Assembly (NCBI GenBank): GCA_964463965.1
Contig: CAYXED010000009.1
Coordinates: forward strand, 3,909-67,908
Source of the DNA: UBA2166 sp964463965
GTDB lineage: Bacteria > Nitrospirota > Nitrospiria > Nitrospirales > UBA2166
DNA length: 64,000 nt
Reading direction: 5' to 3'
Shown here: positions 24,669 to 34,280 of the stretch, one piece after another
Layout of the letters: every line of letters begins with the position of its first letter
How positions within the stretch are numbered: position 1 is the stretch's first letter
The notes under the pieces: generated by a model
Database searches by the model: none
What the model was told of the DNA's origin: nothing
Seen by the model: only the letters and a program-made list of their open reading frames with translations
Made by a program: the position numbers and the translations under genes

Positions 24669-26423
24669 ATGTTAATGCGTGTAGGCAAATTTTGTTGTGT
24701 GCTGGGAGTTGGTTTAATTGTGTGGGGTAGGATTGGTATGGGTGGCGCGGTCGAGCAGGTGGCACCCATCAACCCAGGGTTACCAGACCTGACAGTTCTG
24801 GTGGATAAACTGACACAAAAGTCTGGGATTTCTGGTGATACAGTGAGACTGACGCTGCAGCTTCGTAGCCAAGGGGCATTGCTGAGGCCTTCAGCCAAAT
24901 TTGTGATTGCGTATTGGCGGTCTGTTGATATGAGTGTTGGGGCGGGGGATCAGTTGCTACAGCGAGAGACGGTGAGGGCAGATGTGTTTGCGGAGAGTAC
25001 GAGTATCAAACTCAAACGAAAATTACGGGATGTGCCTCCGATGGGCGGACAATTTTTAATCATTCGTGTGGATGCGGAAAACGAAGTAGCAGAGGGTGAG
25101 AATGAAGTTAACAATCAGGTGGTACGGTTTGTACCCAATCGAGGCTGTCGAAAAGAGGTGTGGCGAAGTGAGAGAGAACCTAGCTCTGTAGAGAATCCGC
25201 AGCATGTTGGTGCGTTTAAGACAGATACCTGTATCATGATTGCGGGAACGCTGGAGACCAACGAGGACATTGATGGTTTTGTCATGAAGGTACGAGAGAC
25301 GATGCCATTGTTGGTCACGGTCACCCAAGCTCCAAGTCCATCCGTTATCGATTTTGATCTGGCAATCACTGATCTCAATACAAATAAGATTTTGGCAATC
25401 TGTGATCGTCCCTTTTCTCCATCCGTGTGCCCTGTGACGGTGAATGCAGACATGGTCGTTCTGATAACAGTTCTGCCTACACGCGGCCAGGGGGGGTATG
25501 CCTTGGATGTGACACCTGTTATTGGAGAGATTGTGTTGGATTTGGATATTGATACCACGAGTACTCCATCAGCTGAACCGGCACCAAGTCCAAGTGATGC
25601 GGCATCCAGTGTGAGATTAACCGTTAGGAGGACCGGTGGCGGTACGGTAACATCTGCTGTCCCGGGGATTAATTGCGGGACGGATTGTACTGAGTTTTAT
25701 AGTACTCTCATTGCGGTACCTGTGATTTCGCTTACGGCTACTCCAGACGATGGCTCGATATTTCTTGGATGGTCTGTGAGTGGGTGTGTGACCCGCACGT
25801 GTGTTTTTATGTTGAGGGGTGATGCAACGGTCACGGCAAGGTTTGTACCGGCGCCTGTCATCATTCCCAGTGGGCCTACTGCGTTGTTGACTATTATGCC
25901 GAGTGGGACTGGTAAGGGAGTAGTAAAGTCGCTTGAGTCGCAGCATGGGATTGATTGTGGAACCGATTGCAGCGAGTTCTATAGCATTTTTCTGCAGTCA
26001 CCTGTGGTGATACTTGATGCGAGTCCTTTGCCTGGTTCAGTTTTTCGTGGATGGTCTGGGGATGATTGCGAAAATGAAACAACCTTTAGGTGTAGTGTTT
26101 TGATGAACATGGATAAAACGGTGACGGCGAGATTTGAAATGGCTCCTTCTGAAGTTCCTGATGGGCCTACAGCATTGTTGACAGTAGCCACAAGTGGTGA
26201 TGGGGAGGGGGTGGTGACGACCTCCTCGCCTGGGATTGATTGTGGGATCGATTGTACTCAAGTGTATTTGCTTGGGGAGACGTTAACGCTGACGGCGAGG
26301 TCATTTGTGGGCGCGAGATTTGGGGGTTGGGTAGGAGACGGCTGTGAGAACGTGGCTGTACCCGAGTGTCGTGTCTTGATGACTACTGATAAAACGATAA
26401 CGGCTTTATTTAAGGGCTTATGA
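24669..26423 (+). CDS. Exported CARDB + PPC + three divergent InlB-repeat surface protein
   Basis: A 584-residue protein with a signal peptide (about 1-28). A CARDB domain covers about 38-140 (PDLTVLVDKLTQ, ENEVAEGENEVNNQVV). A pre-peptidase C-terminal (PPC)-like domain covers about 170-285 (TLETNEDIDGFVMKV, IDFDLAITDL). Three divergent InlB-type repeats follow from about 315 (CGTDCTEFY, FLGWSVSGC, VTARF). No enzymatic domain. The CARDB and PPC parts closely resemble those of the protein at 56841, and the repeats those at 14082 and 46743, so the genome shuffles a small set of modules. The gene stands alone, divergent from the response regulator. Likely adhesive or structural. Confidence 0.82.
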   Translation: MLMRVGKFCCVLGVGLIVWGRIGMGGAVEQVAPINPGLPDLTVLVDKLTQKSGISGDTVRLTLQLRSQGALLRPSAKFVIAYWRSVDMSVGAGDQLLQRETVRADVFAESTSIKLKRKLRDVPPMGGQFLIIRVDAENEVAEGENEVNNQVVRFVPNRGCRKEVWRSEREPSSVENPQHVGAFKTDTCIMIAGTLETNEDIDGFVMKVRETMPLLVTVTQAPSPSVIDFDLAITDLNTNKILAICDRPFSPSVCPVTVNADMVVLITVLPTRGQGGYALDVTPVIGEIVLDLDIDTTSTPSAEPAPSPSDAASSVRLTVRRTGGGTVTSAVPGINCGTDCTEFYSTLIAVPVISLTATPDDGSIFLGWSVSGCVTRTCVFMLRGDATVTARFVPAPVIIPSGPTALLTIMPSGTGKGVVKSLESQHGIDCGTDCSEFYSIFLQSPVVILDASPLPGSVFRGWSGDDCENETTFRCSVLMNMDKTVTARFEMAPSEVPDGPTALLTVATSGDGEGVVTTSSPGIDCGIDCTQVYLLGETLTLTARSFVGARFGGWVGDGCENVAVPECRVLMTTDKTITALFKGL

Positions 26424-26425
26424 TT

Positions 26426-26448
26426 TTGCTTAAGAGTTTGAAAAGCAA
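26426..26448. terminator. Possible two-way terminator between convergent genes
   Basis: TTGCTT and AAGCAA form a 6-base-pair stem with an 11-base loop, followed by GATTTTAT on the plus strand and by AATC on the minus strand. It lies in the 29-base gap between the convergent surface-protein and glutamate dehydrogenase genes. The stem is short, so the call is weak. Confidence 0.3.
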
Positions 26449-26452
26449 GATT

Positions 26453-27826
26453 TTATACGTGACCATAGGCGAGCATTGCGTCGGCTACTTTCACAAAGCC
26501 AGCAATATTAGCGCCCTTAAGGTAATCGACGTAACTTCCGGGGGTGCTTCCATGCATGACACAAGAGTTGTGAATGTTGCTCATCATATCTTCCAGTAGT
26601 TCACGTAGATTGTCTTCGTCCCAGGAAAGCCGTGCACTGTTTTGACTCATTTCTAATCCTGAAACGCCAACCCCACCAGCGTTGGCGGCCTTTGCAGGTC
26701 CAAAAAGAATTTTGCAGTCTTGGAAGATGTGTAAAGCTTCGCGTGTAGATGGCATGTTGGCGCCTTCGACAACAACCTTAACCCCATTTTTGAGCATGGT
26801 TTTTGCGTCTTCACCATTTATCTCATTTTCTGTTGCACAGGGGATAGCGCAATCTGCCTGCACTTCCCACGGTCGGCGATCTTCATAAAAGGTGATGTTT
26901 TGAAACGTATCGGCGGCTTCAGAAATACGACCTCGCTGGACATCTTTGAGGTTCTTAATCCAGTTGATCTGCTCTTGGGTTAACCCGCCAGAGGCATAAA
27001 TAAACCCATTTGAATCTGAGAGTGTCAGCGGCATGCCTCCGAGTTGCAAAGCTTTTTCTGCCGCGTAAATGGCGACGTTACCTGAACCAGAAACCAGAAT
27101 GCGTTTCCCCTCTAAGCTATCGCCAGCATGTTCGAGCATGTTGCGCAGAAAGAAAATGGTTCCATAGCCCGTTGCTTCGGTGCGCATCTTTGAACCCCCA
27201 AATTCAATACCTTTACCTGTGAGCACACCGACAAAGCGGTTCGTGATACGTTTATATTGCCCAAACATAAACCCAATTTCTCGACTACCGACACCAATAT
27301 CACCGGCTGGCACATCAGTGTGTTCGCCAATATGACGGGAGAGTTCGGTGACGAACGACTGGCAGAAGCGCATGACTTCGTTTTCAGATTTTCCTTTTGG
27401 ATTAAAATTGGCACCGCCTTTTGCTCCGCCCATTGGGAGACCGGTCAAGCTGTTTTTGAAAGTCTGTTCGTAGCCAAGGAACTTGAGAATGCTTAGGTTT
27501 ACAGTGGGGTGAAAGCGAAGGCCTCCCTTATAGGGGCCAATGGCGCTATTGAACTGAACACGATAACCTCGATTAATGCGTACGTTACCCTGATCGTCTG
27601 TCCAGGGTACCCGAAAGATGATGACTCGTTCAGGTTCAGCCATACGTTCAAGAATCTGGTTTTCATGATAGATGGGTTTATTGGCAATGTATGGGAAAAT
27701 TGTACTAGCTGTTTCGTATACAGCCTGATGAAACTCTAGTTCTCCGGGGTTGCGTTTCTCCACGCCTCTCATGTAGCGAGAGAGGTATTCTTGGGTTTTT
27801 GTATCCCCTACATGACTTTTCGACAC
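26453..27826 (-). CDS. gdhA: Glutamate dehydrogenase (hexameric, NADP-type)
   Basis: A 457-residue protein of standard length for the small hexameric glutamate dehydrogenases. It catalyses reversible reductive amination of 2-oxoglutarate with ammonium. Seen directly: GPYKGGLRFHP (K100) and PMGGAKGGANF (K136, the catalytic lysine position), the aspartate loop DVPAGDIGVG, and the nucleotide-binding segment ILVSGSGNVAIYAAEKA. The Ser in the GSGN stretch and the overall similarity to enterobacterial GdhA favour NADP. GTG start with AGGAG 7 bases upstream. It is monocistronic. It is the only central-metabolism gene in the window. Confidence 0.93.
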   Translation of the reverse strand: MSKSHVGDTKTQEYLSRYMRGVEKRNPGELEFHQAVYETASTIFPYIANKPIYHENQILERMAEPERVIIFRVPWTDDQGNVRINRGYRVQFNSAIGPYKGGLRFHPTVNLSILKFLGYEQTFKNSLTGLPMGGAKGGANFNPKGKSENEVMRFCQSFVTELSRHIGEHTDVPAGDIGVGSREIGFMFGQYKRITNRFVGVLTGKGIEFGGSKMRTEATGYGTIFFLRNMLEHAGDSLEGKRILVSGSGNVAIYAAEKALQLGGMPLTLSDSNGFIYASGGLTQEQINWIKNLKDVQRGRISEAADTFQNITFYEDRRPWEVQADCAIPCATENEINGEDAKTMLKNGVKVVVEGANMPSTREALHIFQDCKILFGPAKAANAGGVGVSGLEMSQNSARLSWDEDNLRELLEDMMSNIHNSCVMHGSTPGSYVDYLKGANIAGFVKVADAMLAYGHV

Positions 27827-28181
27827 TGATGTTCTCCTAATTTGGTGATGCGACGTTGCCTACCGGATATACCACAAATTTACTAGAGGTTGTAAGGAAA
27901 AATAACAGGTACTTGTGGAGCATAAGAATTTATTTTCCTTTTGTTACTTGATGTGCAAAGTCTCGTGGTAGTGGTAGTGGTAGTGGTAGTGTTTGTATAG
28001 CACACAACGGGTAGATCGATGCCACCACACTAATATGCAATAATCTGTTTATTGCCAATGCGAATAGACAATTTTTATAGTAGGATATCTCCCCGGTCTA
28101 CAGATATGTGAGCTAAAGTACGATTTTTTTTTGACGTACATGAAAGAATCCTGACAGCTGTTCTTTGTTTAGGTAGAAACG
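27827..28181. other. Intergenic region with a hexanucleotide repeat
   Basis: This 355-base stretch between divergent gdhA and the TlpA gene is A/T-rich. At 27965-27991 it holds a short microsatellite of about four GTGGTA units. An A/T-rich block with a T8 run sits near 28120. Promoters for both flanking genes must lie here; no box pair was convincing. No small gene was seen. Confidence 0.6.
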
Positions 28182-28712
28182 GTGTTTGACTTTAGGCGAA
28201 AATACTTACTTAGCAGGGCTGTGGGGCTGTGTGTTTTTGGTGCCTTATTCACTCCCGTTTTAGCATTTTCTGCATCAGTTGGTGAATCAGCACCAAATTT
28301 CTCCCTTCCTTCAACATCTGGAGAGATAACGGATCTTGTGGCGTTCCGTAACAGAGTTGTATTTTTGAACTTTTGGGCAAGCTGGTGTGAGCCTTGTAAG
28401 AAAGAACTGCCCGAATTGGAGATGCTGCACCGTAAATACAGTAGACATGGTTTTGATGTGGTTGGGATTAACATAGATAAGAAAGAAGAGAACGCGAGAG
28501 AATACATTGAACGTTTCGCACTCAGTTTTCCGATGATGCTTGATCCTGACGGAAGAGTTATTCGGCAATATCGTGGAGCAGCGATGCCTGTTTCGTATTT
28601 GATTGATCGTCAGGGTGTAGTGCGTAATGTTTTTTTTGGATATTCTGAATCTCGTTTGCCAAAAATGGAAGCCGCTATTATGAGTTTGATGAATAGACCA
28701 AAGTTTCAGTGA
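28182..28712 (+). CDS. TlpA/ResA-type periplasmic thioredoxin
   Basis: GTG start at 28182. A signal/anchor segment (residues 10-30) precedes a 145-residue redoxin domain: SAPNFSLPSTSGE, then NFWASWCEPCKKELPEL with the active pair C69 and C72, and the cis-proline loop AMPVSYLIDR. The CEPC pair fits reducing thioredoxins that act in the periplasm on cytochrome c or other exported cysteines. It heads a gene set with a DUF4266 lipoprotein, and further on a DUF3570 barrel and ApbE; I recall these occurring together in other genomes. The likely job is to keep a partner of that set reduced, for example the Cys-rich end of the DUF4266 protein. Confidence 0.92.
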   Translation: MFDFRRKYLLSRAVGLCVFGALFTPVLAFSASVGESAPNFSLPSTSGEITDLVAFRNRVVFLNFWASWCEPCKKELPELEMLHRKYSRHGFDVVGINIDKKEENAREYIERFALSFPMMLDPDGRVIRQYRGAAMPVSYLIDRQGVVRNVFFGYSESRLPKMEAAIMSLMNRPKFQ

Positions 28713-28723
28713 GTGTTTGAGGT

Positions 28724-28966
28724 GTGATAAGTAACCGAGTGGGTCAAACAGTTAAATTCACTGTGTTCTTGGCGATAGTGGGATTGTTCGTAGTCATCAT
28801 GGGATGTGCGAATGTGCAGCCGTATGAACGCGAATATTTAGCCGATCCTATCATGGGAGAAGATGATCTCAGTGAAACGGCCTATGAACAGCATCTTCAC
28901 CGGGCGCTTATGCAGGGTTTGGCTGGGCAACCGGTGTCTGGTGCAGGATGTGGGTGTGAGCAATAA
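28724..28966 (+). CDS. DUF4266 small lipoprotein
   Basis: GTG start; 80 residues. A lipoprotein signal ends VVIMGC (C28). The mature part NVQPYEREYLADPIMGEDDL is the typical DUF4266 segment, and the C-terminus ends GAGCGCEQ, a Cys pair that could bind a metal or be a thioredoxin target. The gene begins 11 bases after the TlpA stop. Family members are small lipoproteins of unknown function usually found near DUF3570, TlpA and ApbE genes (recollection), and that context is present here. Confidence 0.83.
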   Translation: MISNRVGQTVKFTVFLAIVGLFVVIMGCANVQPYEREYLADPIMGEDDLSETAYEQHLHRALMQGLAGQPVSGAGCGCEQ

Positions 28967-28969
28967 TTG

Positions 28970-29305
28970 ATGAGCTGTTATAGCCTCAAATGTAGGGCAC
29001 TACATAGAAAGACTGGGCAAGTCTTAATCGGGGCGTTGCTTGTAGTAGTCGTTTTTTTTGGCGCAGCTATTGGGGCGGTTGGATTAGGGGGACATTTGCA
29101 TGAGGCTACTACGGATCATACTGCAATGCACACAAGTTTCGTGTGTGTGTGGATGTGTGCAGCTTCTTCGGTTGTAGTGGCTGCCGTCCTTGAGAGTTCG
29201 ATTTACTTCATTCCCCTCTTTGGTTTGATTGCATTTTTTGCTCCGAAACTGGTTTCTCTCCTTACTTATAATCTTCGATCTCGAGCACCTCCTTTACCCT
29301 TCTAA
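28970..29305 (+). CDS. Small membrane protein, His/Cys-bearing
   Basis: ATG at 28970, three bases after the DUF4266 stop. The 111-residue product has two or three membrane segments (VLIGALLVVVVFFGAAIGAV, CAASSVVVAAVLESSIYFIP, LFGLIAFFAPKLV). Between the first two is a loop with clustered His and Cys (GGHLHEATTDHTAMH, then CVWMC). The loop could bind a metal ion. No family recognised. Tight spacing suggests co-transcription with TlpA and DUF4266. Confidence 0.65.
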   Translation: MSCYSLKCRALHRKTGQVLIGALLVVVVFFGAAIGAVGLGGHLHEATTDHTAMHTSFVCVWMCAASSVVVAAVLESSIYFIPLFGLIAFFAPKLVSLLTYNLRSRAPPLPF

Positions 29306-29461
29306 TCAATACCCATAAGTGCGTCTTTTCGTCCGCTAGCAATTTTGGTGTGGCGTAAATGTCATTTTAAGATGGCATTCACGTAATCTTGTCCGTATGT
29401 GTTCCGGATGAAATTACTTTGGATTACTCGCATGCTAATGAAAATTGAAGTAGGTGTTTTT

Positions 29462-29662
29462 ATGGAAATGTTCCAGAAATTATTGCTCAGAGTAGATGAG
29501 ACAGCGGTATTGTTAAATATTAGTCAGTGGATAGTGTGTCGGTGGGTCGAAGAAGGGCGACTGACTGCTACAAAGATTGGAAAAAGAAGTTTTCGCATTC
29601 TCGCACGATTGGGATATGCGTTGCTACACGATAATAGTAGTAAGGGAGAGAGGAGTTATCAT
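29462..29662 (+). CDS. Excisionase-type helix-turn-helix module, in frame with the following gene
   Basis: From the ATG at 29462 the sequence reads KLLLRVDETAVLLNISQW, then VCRWVEEGRLTATKIGKRSF, a typical excisionase/MerR-like winged HTH. AGGTG lies upstream. There is no stop codon: the frame runs straight into the signal peptide of the next protein at 29663. It is a close homologue of the free-standing HTH at 42542, where the stop is present and the frame overlaps the downstream start. Either it is a leader cistron that lost its stop, or a real N-terminal DNA-binding domain of a 679-residue membrane-anchored regulator. Confidence 0.6.
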
Positions 29663-31498
29663 ATGCGTCTAGTTGCTGCTTTTCTGATGACGGTTTTTAT
29701 TTCCTGGGGAAGTGTTGGGCAGGTACAGGCTCAATTCATCCCTATACCGGCTGAACCAACTGCTGTGCCAGCCGCTCCAGTTGTGGTTGGAACCCCAGAT
29801 TTAACAGGGTCTGTTTTAAAGGTAAAGGTCAAAGAGAAACAGGACGGATTTAAATTGATAGTGAAGGTGGAGGTCTGCAATGTTGGATCTGCCGCCGCAG
29901 TTGGGCCTTTCAGAGTGGCATTAATGTTGTCTGAAAATGCTGTCCTTGATGGTAATGATTCATTTCCTGCCGCCTTTCCGATTGATGAACTGGCTCCAGG
30001 GGCATGCCACAAACCTGTAAAAGGTGCAGGGAAGTTCAAGGTGGGAGGACTCGAGGCAATTCATGGCCACACTGCATTTATTAGGATCGATGATGGTGGG
30101 GTTGTTACGGAGAGTAATGAAACTAATAATGGTATTTCAACTCTTATTCCTGAGGCGTCTGCCACAGGGGGGCCAGTAGGGGGTCCAGTAGGGAGTAGGG
30201 TTTTGGTAAACGATTCGAACCTGAATCTCTACGCATTTGAAGGAAAACCTCCATTTGACCAATTGGCCAGATTTAATTTTCAGCCAGCGAGTCCTGAGTT
30301 AGTGCCGACAATGGGAGAAGTCCATTATTCTCCTGATTTTTCAAAGGCGATTGTAATTATTCGCGAGGGATTTATTGGGCCTACACAGGGGCTTGTGTCG
30401 AGTGGGATCGTCATTGTCGATATGCAGTCATTGCTAATTGAGGAAACAGTAGTGTTGGAAAGTTTGAAGACTGGTAATCCTTCACGGCTTGTGCATGCGT
30501 ATGACGATCCTGACGGAAAACATCTTTGGCTGAATAATGACGGCCCAAGGGGTGAAGGACCAGAAGTTGAAGCTGCTGATTCAGTGTTCAGGGTCAATGT
30601 TGATCCGAGTGATTCAAACTATCTGCAATGGACGGAGATTATCACTGGTGGAGGACATCACAAATCCGCGCATAGCTTCCCGACTCAGGAGGCACCGAAC
30701 GCCAGGTTCTTATTTGCGACAAGCAACATCTCTGATCGTACAATTACCCTAGTTGACAATAATCCAGCTTCCCCAACTTTTTTGCAGGTTATTAAGACTG
30801 TCCCAGCAATTAATCCTCCGGGTAATACAGAGATGGTGGGAGTCGATTTGGTGCCTCATGGCATGGACTACTCAGAAGTTAGTGGACATCTCTACAGTGG
30901 CGCTACATCTCCGAGGACCTGTGCCGTTACTGTGATTGATACGACTCAGGAAAGTCTTCCCGTAACTTGTATTCCAGCGGGGACCGGACCAGGGCAGATC
31001 CCTGCAGCTGGTTATATTCATATTGCTCATCATGGAGAGACTGTGTATACGGTTGGCTCGAAGGCTGCCGATGAAGAGGCAGGGACTCCAGGCCAAGGAT
31101 GGCTGTCTGCTATTGATGCACGAAATAATAATAAGGTGATTGCAGTGGTTGATCTCGGCGATGTTGGTGTTGGAAGTATCGATGAGAATGGTAGGAAAAC
31201 ATATCTTCCCAGCAATAATCGTCGCGGGAGAACAAATGTTGCAGTTGTTGTTGACATCGATCCCACCTCTCCCACCTACCATCAATGGCTACGTGATGTG
31301 ACAATTGGGGAGTCTGGCTCGCATCGTAATGGTGAGGTGTCTCCTGCTGGGGATTACGCATTCTATCCCAATACGTGTGATGACTGTCATACGGTTTCCG
31401 TTATTGATACCAACCTTGATGAAGAAGTTGCTCGGTTGCAGGTAGATGGACATGCTTCGAATGTTGGAATCCAAGGCTTACATACCCCCAATAAGTAA
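29663..31498 (+). CDS. Exported CARDB + beta-propeller-like protein
   Basis: The ATG at 29663 has GAGGAG 7 bases upstream and starts a clean signal peptide (LVAAFLMTVFISWGSVGQVQ, then AQ), so secretion of a 611-residue protein is the simplest reading, even though the frame is open upstream through an HTH. A CARDB domain follows (about 44-160, DLTGSVLKVKVKEKQDG), close to that at 36659. The rest (about 180-605) looks like a propeller: repeated VIDT/VVDI strands, SFPTQEAPNARFLFATSNIS, HGMDYSEVSGHLYSGAT, CDDCHTVSVIDTNLDEEVA. Its His-rich turns (GGGHHKSAH) could bind a metal. It lies between the DUF4266 and spermidine synthase-like genes. Function unknown. Confidence 0.78.
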   Translation: MRLVAAFLMTVFISWGSVGQVQAQFIPIPAEPTAVPAAPVVVGTPDLTGSVLKVKVKEKQDGFKLIVKVEVCNVGSAAAVGPFRVALMLSENAVLDGNDSFPAAFPIDELAPGACHKPVKGAGKFKVGGLEAIHGHTAFIRIDDGGVVTESNETNNGISTLIPEASATGGPVGGPVGSRVLVNDSNLNLYAFEGKPPFDQLARFNFQPASPELVPTMGEVHYSPDFSKAIVIIREGFIGPTQGLVSSGIVIVDMQSLLIEETVVLESLKTGNPSRLVHAYDDPDGKHLWLNNDGPRGEGPEVEAADSVFRVNVDPSDSNYLQWTEIITGGGHHKSAHSFPTQEAPNARFLFATSNISDRTITLVDNNPASPTFLQVIKTVPAINPPGNTEMVGVDLVPHGMDYSEVSGHLYSGATSPRTCAVTVIDTTQESLPVTCIPAGTGPGQIPAAGYIHIAHHGETVYTVGSKAADEEAGTPGQGWLSAIDARNNNKVIAVVDLGDVGVGSIDENGRKTYLPSNNRRGRTNVAVVVDIDPTSPTYHQWLRDVTIGESGSHRNGEVSPAGDYAFYPNTCDDCHTVSVIDTNLDEEVARLQVDGHASNVGIQGLHTPNK

Positions 31499-31707
31499 GG
31501 GGCGAGTATGAGTCTATTTATAGCTGATAAGGGCATACTGTAGATTCGACAGAATTGGGAAGTATTTTTCTAGTTTTGTCTGGCTATCGCGATTGCTGTT
31601 GTTCCTCGCTACCTTGATCCTTGGCTCCATTTTCTGGAGTCAGGGGGGGAGGGGGTAGATATATTTCTTTAATACCACGAGAAGATCGAAGTCATAGTTA
31701 TGGAACG

Positions 31708-34272
31708 ATGAAGCTACCACGCCTGTTCCTATTTGGAGTTTTTTTTCTTTCTGGGACCGCAGGGATTGTCTATGAAATCCTGTGGATGCGTGAGTTGCAG
31801 CGGTTATTTGGGAATACGGCTGCATCTGCCGCAGTGGTTCTTTTTGTGTTTTTTTTTGGTATGGCCTTGGGCAATACATGGGGGGGGCGTTTTGCTTCCA
31901 AGGCAAATATGGTGTTCCGATGGTACGGGATTGTTGAAATTGGTATTGCCGTTCTAGCTGCGCCAGTTCTACTCTTAGCCCCAGTAGTTTTTTACCTTCA
32001 ATCAGTGTTTCTCTCGGTCGAGCTATCTACATGGATGAGCTATGTGATCAATGGGGGTGTCGTGTTAGGTCTGATGCTTCCAGCGAGTATCTTAATTGGT
32101 GCGACATTCCCTTTGCTTGGCACAGTGTTGGTGCGACAGCGTGAGATGTTAGGACGGGATGCTGGTCGTTTATATGGGATCAATACTTTGGGTGCGGTAG
32201 GAGGGGTGCTTTTAGTTGGATTTTTTCTTCCACCATTAGTAGGTAATTTTACTACGTACACTCTGGCTCTCTTGATCAATGTCACGCTTGGCGTGATTGT
32301 TCTGACATGGTGCCGTTTTAACTCTGATGATTTTCAGGTACACGATGTCAAAGAACAGGACTCGTTTGTCGATGATACTCAGCCTAATGGCAGGACGGAT
32401 GTGTTTCCGAGGCACGTACTCTTAGCTGTTGCCTTTGGTTCTGGTTTTGGCACTATCGCGCTTGAAGTGCTCTGGACTCGAATGTTTGCGTTGGTTTTTC
32501 AAAACTCTGTCTATAGTTTCTCCGCAATTGTTCTTGTGTTTCTCATTGGATTGGCGCTTGGAGCATTAATCATTACAGGGTCTCGGAAAATGCTTCAACA
32601 TAGTGTGGCAATGCTTGGAGTAAGTCTTGGTGTAACTGCGGTGTGTGTCATTTTGACACCAATGCTATTTTCTCAGACAACCGGATTTGCCTACTTTGAA
32701 TATGGCATTGGATGGCCATTATATATTTTCAAGGTACTTGCATTGGTTGCTGGGATTATCATTGTTCCTGTGATTACTGCAGGGTTTGTCTTGCCTCTTC
32801 TCTGGAAACTCTATGAATCATTTCAACATTCTGTTGGGATGACCCTCGGTGGGGTCAATCTGTGGAATTTACTAGGAGCGTTGAGTGGAGGGGTAGTTGC
32901 TGCATTTGTACTCATTCCGACGATGGGCCTATGGAATGCGATTGTTGCTATTGGATGTTTGTTTTTATTGCTTTCCCAGGTTGTTTTGTTTTATGGGAAA
33001 ACGCCAAGCTTCCGCACAGGGAGTATTATGTTTGCGGTAGTGTTTCCAATCGTCATCATATTTCTTGCGAACCCTATGCAATATTCTTCCCAACGGGTCA
33101 AGCCTGGCGAACATCTCATGTATATTGATGAAGGTAGAGAGGCAGTAATTTCCGTTGTGCAGGATAGACAAAATATTACGTGGCTAAAGAGTAATAATAC
33201 TTACAATCTCGGCGCAACGATTGCCGTCCAGGGGGAGAAGCGATTAGGGCATCTTCCCCTATTGCTACATCCTGCACCTAAGGATGTCGCCTTTGTGGGA
33301 GTCGCGACAGGAATCAGTATGAGTGCTGGGCTTGACCATGCCTTGAATACGTTACTAGGCATTGAAATTCTCCCTGGTGTTTTGGGAGCGCTTACATATT
33401 TTAAGCGAGAGAATCAGGATTTGTTGAATAGCGAGAATGTAACGACAGTAGTGAAAGATGGCCGAGTATATTTGAGGAATACCAAGCAAACCTTTGATGT
33501 CATCGTTTCGGATCTTTTTGTGCCTTGGCATGCCGGGACGGGTAATTTGTATACACTTGAACATTATCAGGCAAGCGCAAAGCGTCTTAATCCTCAAGGG
33601 CTGTATTGCCAGTGGTTGCCGTTGTATCAGCTTTCAGAACGTGAGTTTGGAATTATTGCCGCGACCATGGCAGAAGCTTTTCCTCATGTATCGGTGTGGC
33701 GAGGTGATTATTCTGCAAAGGCACCGATCATTGGACTGATTGGTTCGAAGGAACCAATTGTCCTGGACATGGCCTCCATAGGGTCTCGTGTTGAAGCGTT
33801 GCAGCGCCGGATGACTCCAAAAGATCAATTGCTTGAAACTGAGGATGGAGTTTTATTGTTATATGGGGGGGATCTTGCGACGGTTCTTCCATGGTTGCAA
33901 ACGTTCCCTGTAAACACCGATGACCATCCTGTGATCGAATTCGAAGCACCCAAAAGCCAGACACGGCGTGAGATGTATCTAGGTATGGAGTTAGAAAAAC
34001 TATATGCACGTCTATCTAATAGTGCTTCTTCTGAAGCTGCCGTTCAAATTCAAAAGGTGAGTGAAAACCAGGTTATGCCGTTGTCGTCAAAGCCAGGCAA
34101 TCTGGTGTTTCGTGCAGTTGCGCAAGGAGTCGAAAAGGATATTGCGGGACAGTTGTTCACTATTCGTGAGTTGACCCAGCATTTAAAAGGTACTGATCAT
34201 CGTGACATATTGAGATTTGTATTGCGATCGGTTGATTCTAGTGGCATTCGAAGGGAAGTTGTGGGGGATTAG
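31708..34272 (+). CDS. Fused multi-span membrane / spermidine synthase-like protein
   Basis: ATG at 31708 after a possible GGAA site; 854 residues. The N-terminal part (about 1-450) has some ten or more membrane segments, beginning FFLSGTAGIVYEILWMRELQ, the usual opening of fused transporter/spermidine-synthase proteins. The C-terminal part (about 475-760) is a polyamine-synthase-like Rossmann domain: FVGVATGISMSAGLDH, GIEILPGVLGAL, and the gate region VSDLFVPWHAGTGNLYTLEH. Whether it makes a polyamine is uncertain; many such fusions lack proven activity. It lies between the CARDB/propeller gene and the DUF3570 gene, 8 bases before the latter, so it is probably part of the same unit. Confidence 0.87.
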   Translation: MKLPRLFLFGVFFLSGTAGIVYEILWMRELQRLFGNTAASAAVVLFVFFFGMALGNTWGGRFASKANMVFRWYGIVEIGIAVLAAPVLLLAPVVFYLQSVFLSVELSTWMSYVINGGVVLGLMLPASILIGATFPLLGTVLVRQREMLGRDAGRLYGINTLGAVGGVLLVGFFLPPLVGNFTTYTLALLINVTLGVIVLTWCRFNSDDFQVHDVKEQDSFVDDTQPNGRTDVFPRHVLLAVAFGSGFGTIALEVLWTRMFALVFQNSVYSFSAIVLVFLIGLALGALIITGSRKMLQHSVAMLGVSLGVTAVCVILTPMLFSQTTGFAYFEYGIGWPLYIFKVLALVAGIIIVPVITAGFVLPLLWKLYESFQHSVGMTLGGVNLWNLLGALSGGVVAAFVLIPTMGLWNAIVAIGCLFLLLSQVVLFYGKTPSFRTGSIMFAVVFPIVIIFLANPMQYSSQRVKPGEHLMYIDEGREAVISVVQDRQNITWLKSNNTYNLGATIAVQGEKRLGHLPLLLHPAPKDVAFVGVATGISMSAGLDHALNTLLGIEILPGVLGALTYFKRENQDLLNSENVTTVVKDGRVYLRNTKQTFDVIVSDLFVPWHAGTGNLYTLEHYQASAKRLNPQGLYCQWLPLYQLSEREFGIIAATMAEAFPHVSVWRGDYSAKAPIIGLIGSKEPIVLDMASIGSRVEALQRRMTPKDQLLETEDGVLLLYGGDLATVLPWLQTFPVNTDDHPVIEFEAPKSQTRREMYLGMELEKLYARLSNSASSEAAVQIQKVSENQVMPLSSKPGNLVFRAVAQGVEKDIAGQLFTIRELTQHLKGTDHRDILRFVLRSVDSSGIRREVVGD

Positions 34273-34280
34273 AAGGAATC

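Noticed and set aside
27965..27991. GTGGTA repeat as a possible CRISPR, integron or origin element
   Set aside because: It is a short simple hexamer run with no spacer structure, no nearby cas or replication genes and no iteron-like length.
29462..29662. HTH module taken as part of a prophage
   Set aside because: No integrase, repressor, structural phage gene or attachment repeat was seen nearby; a second copy also stands next to a transporter gene.
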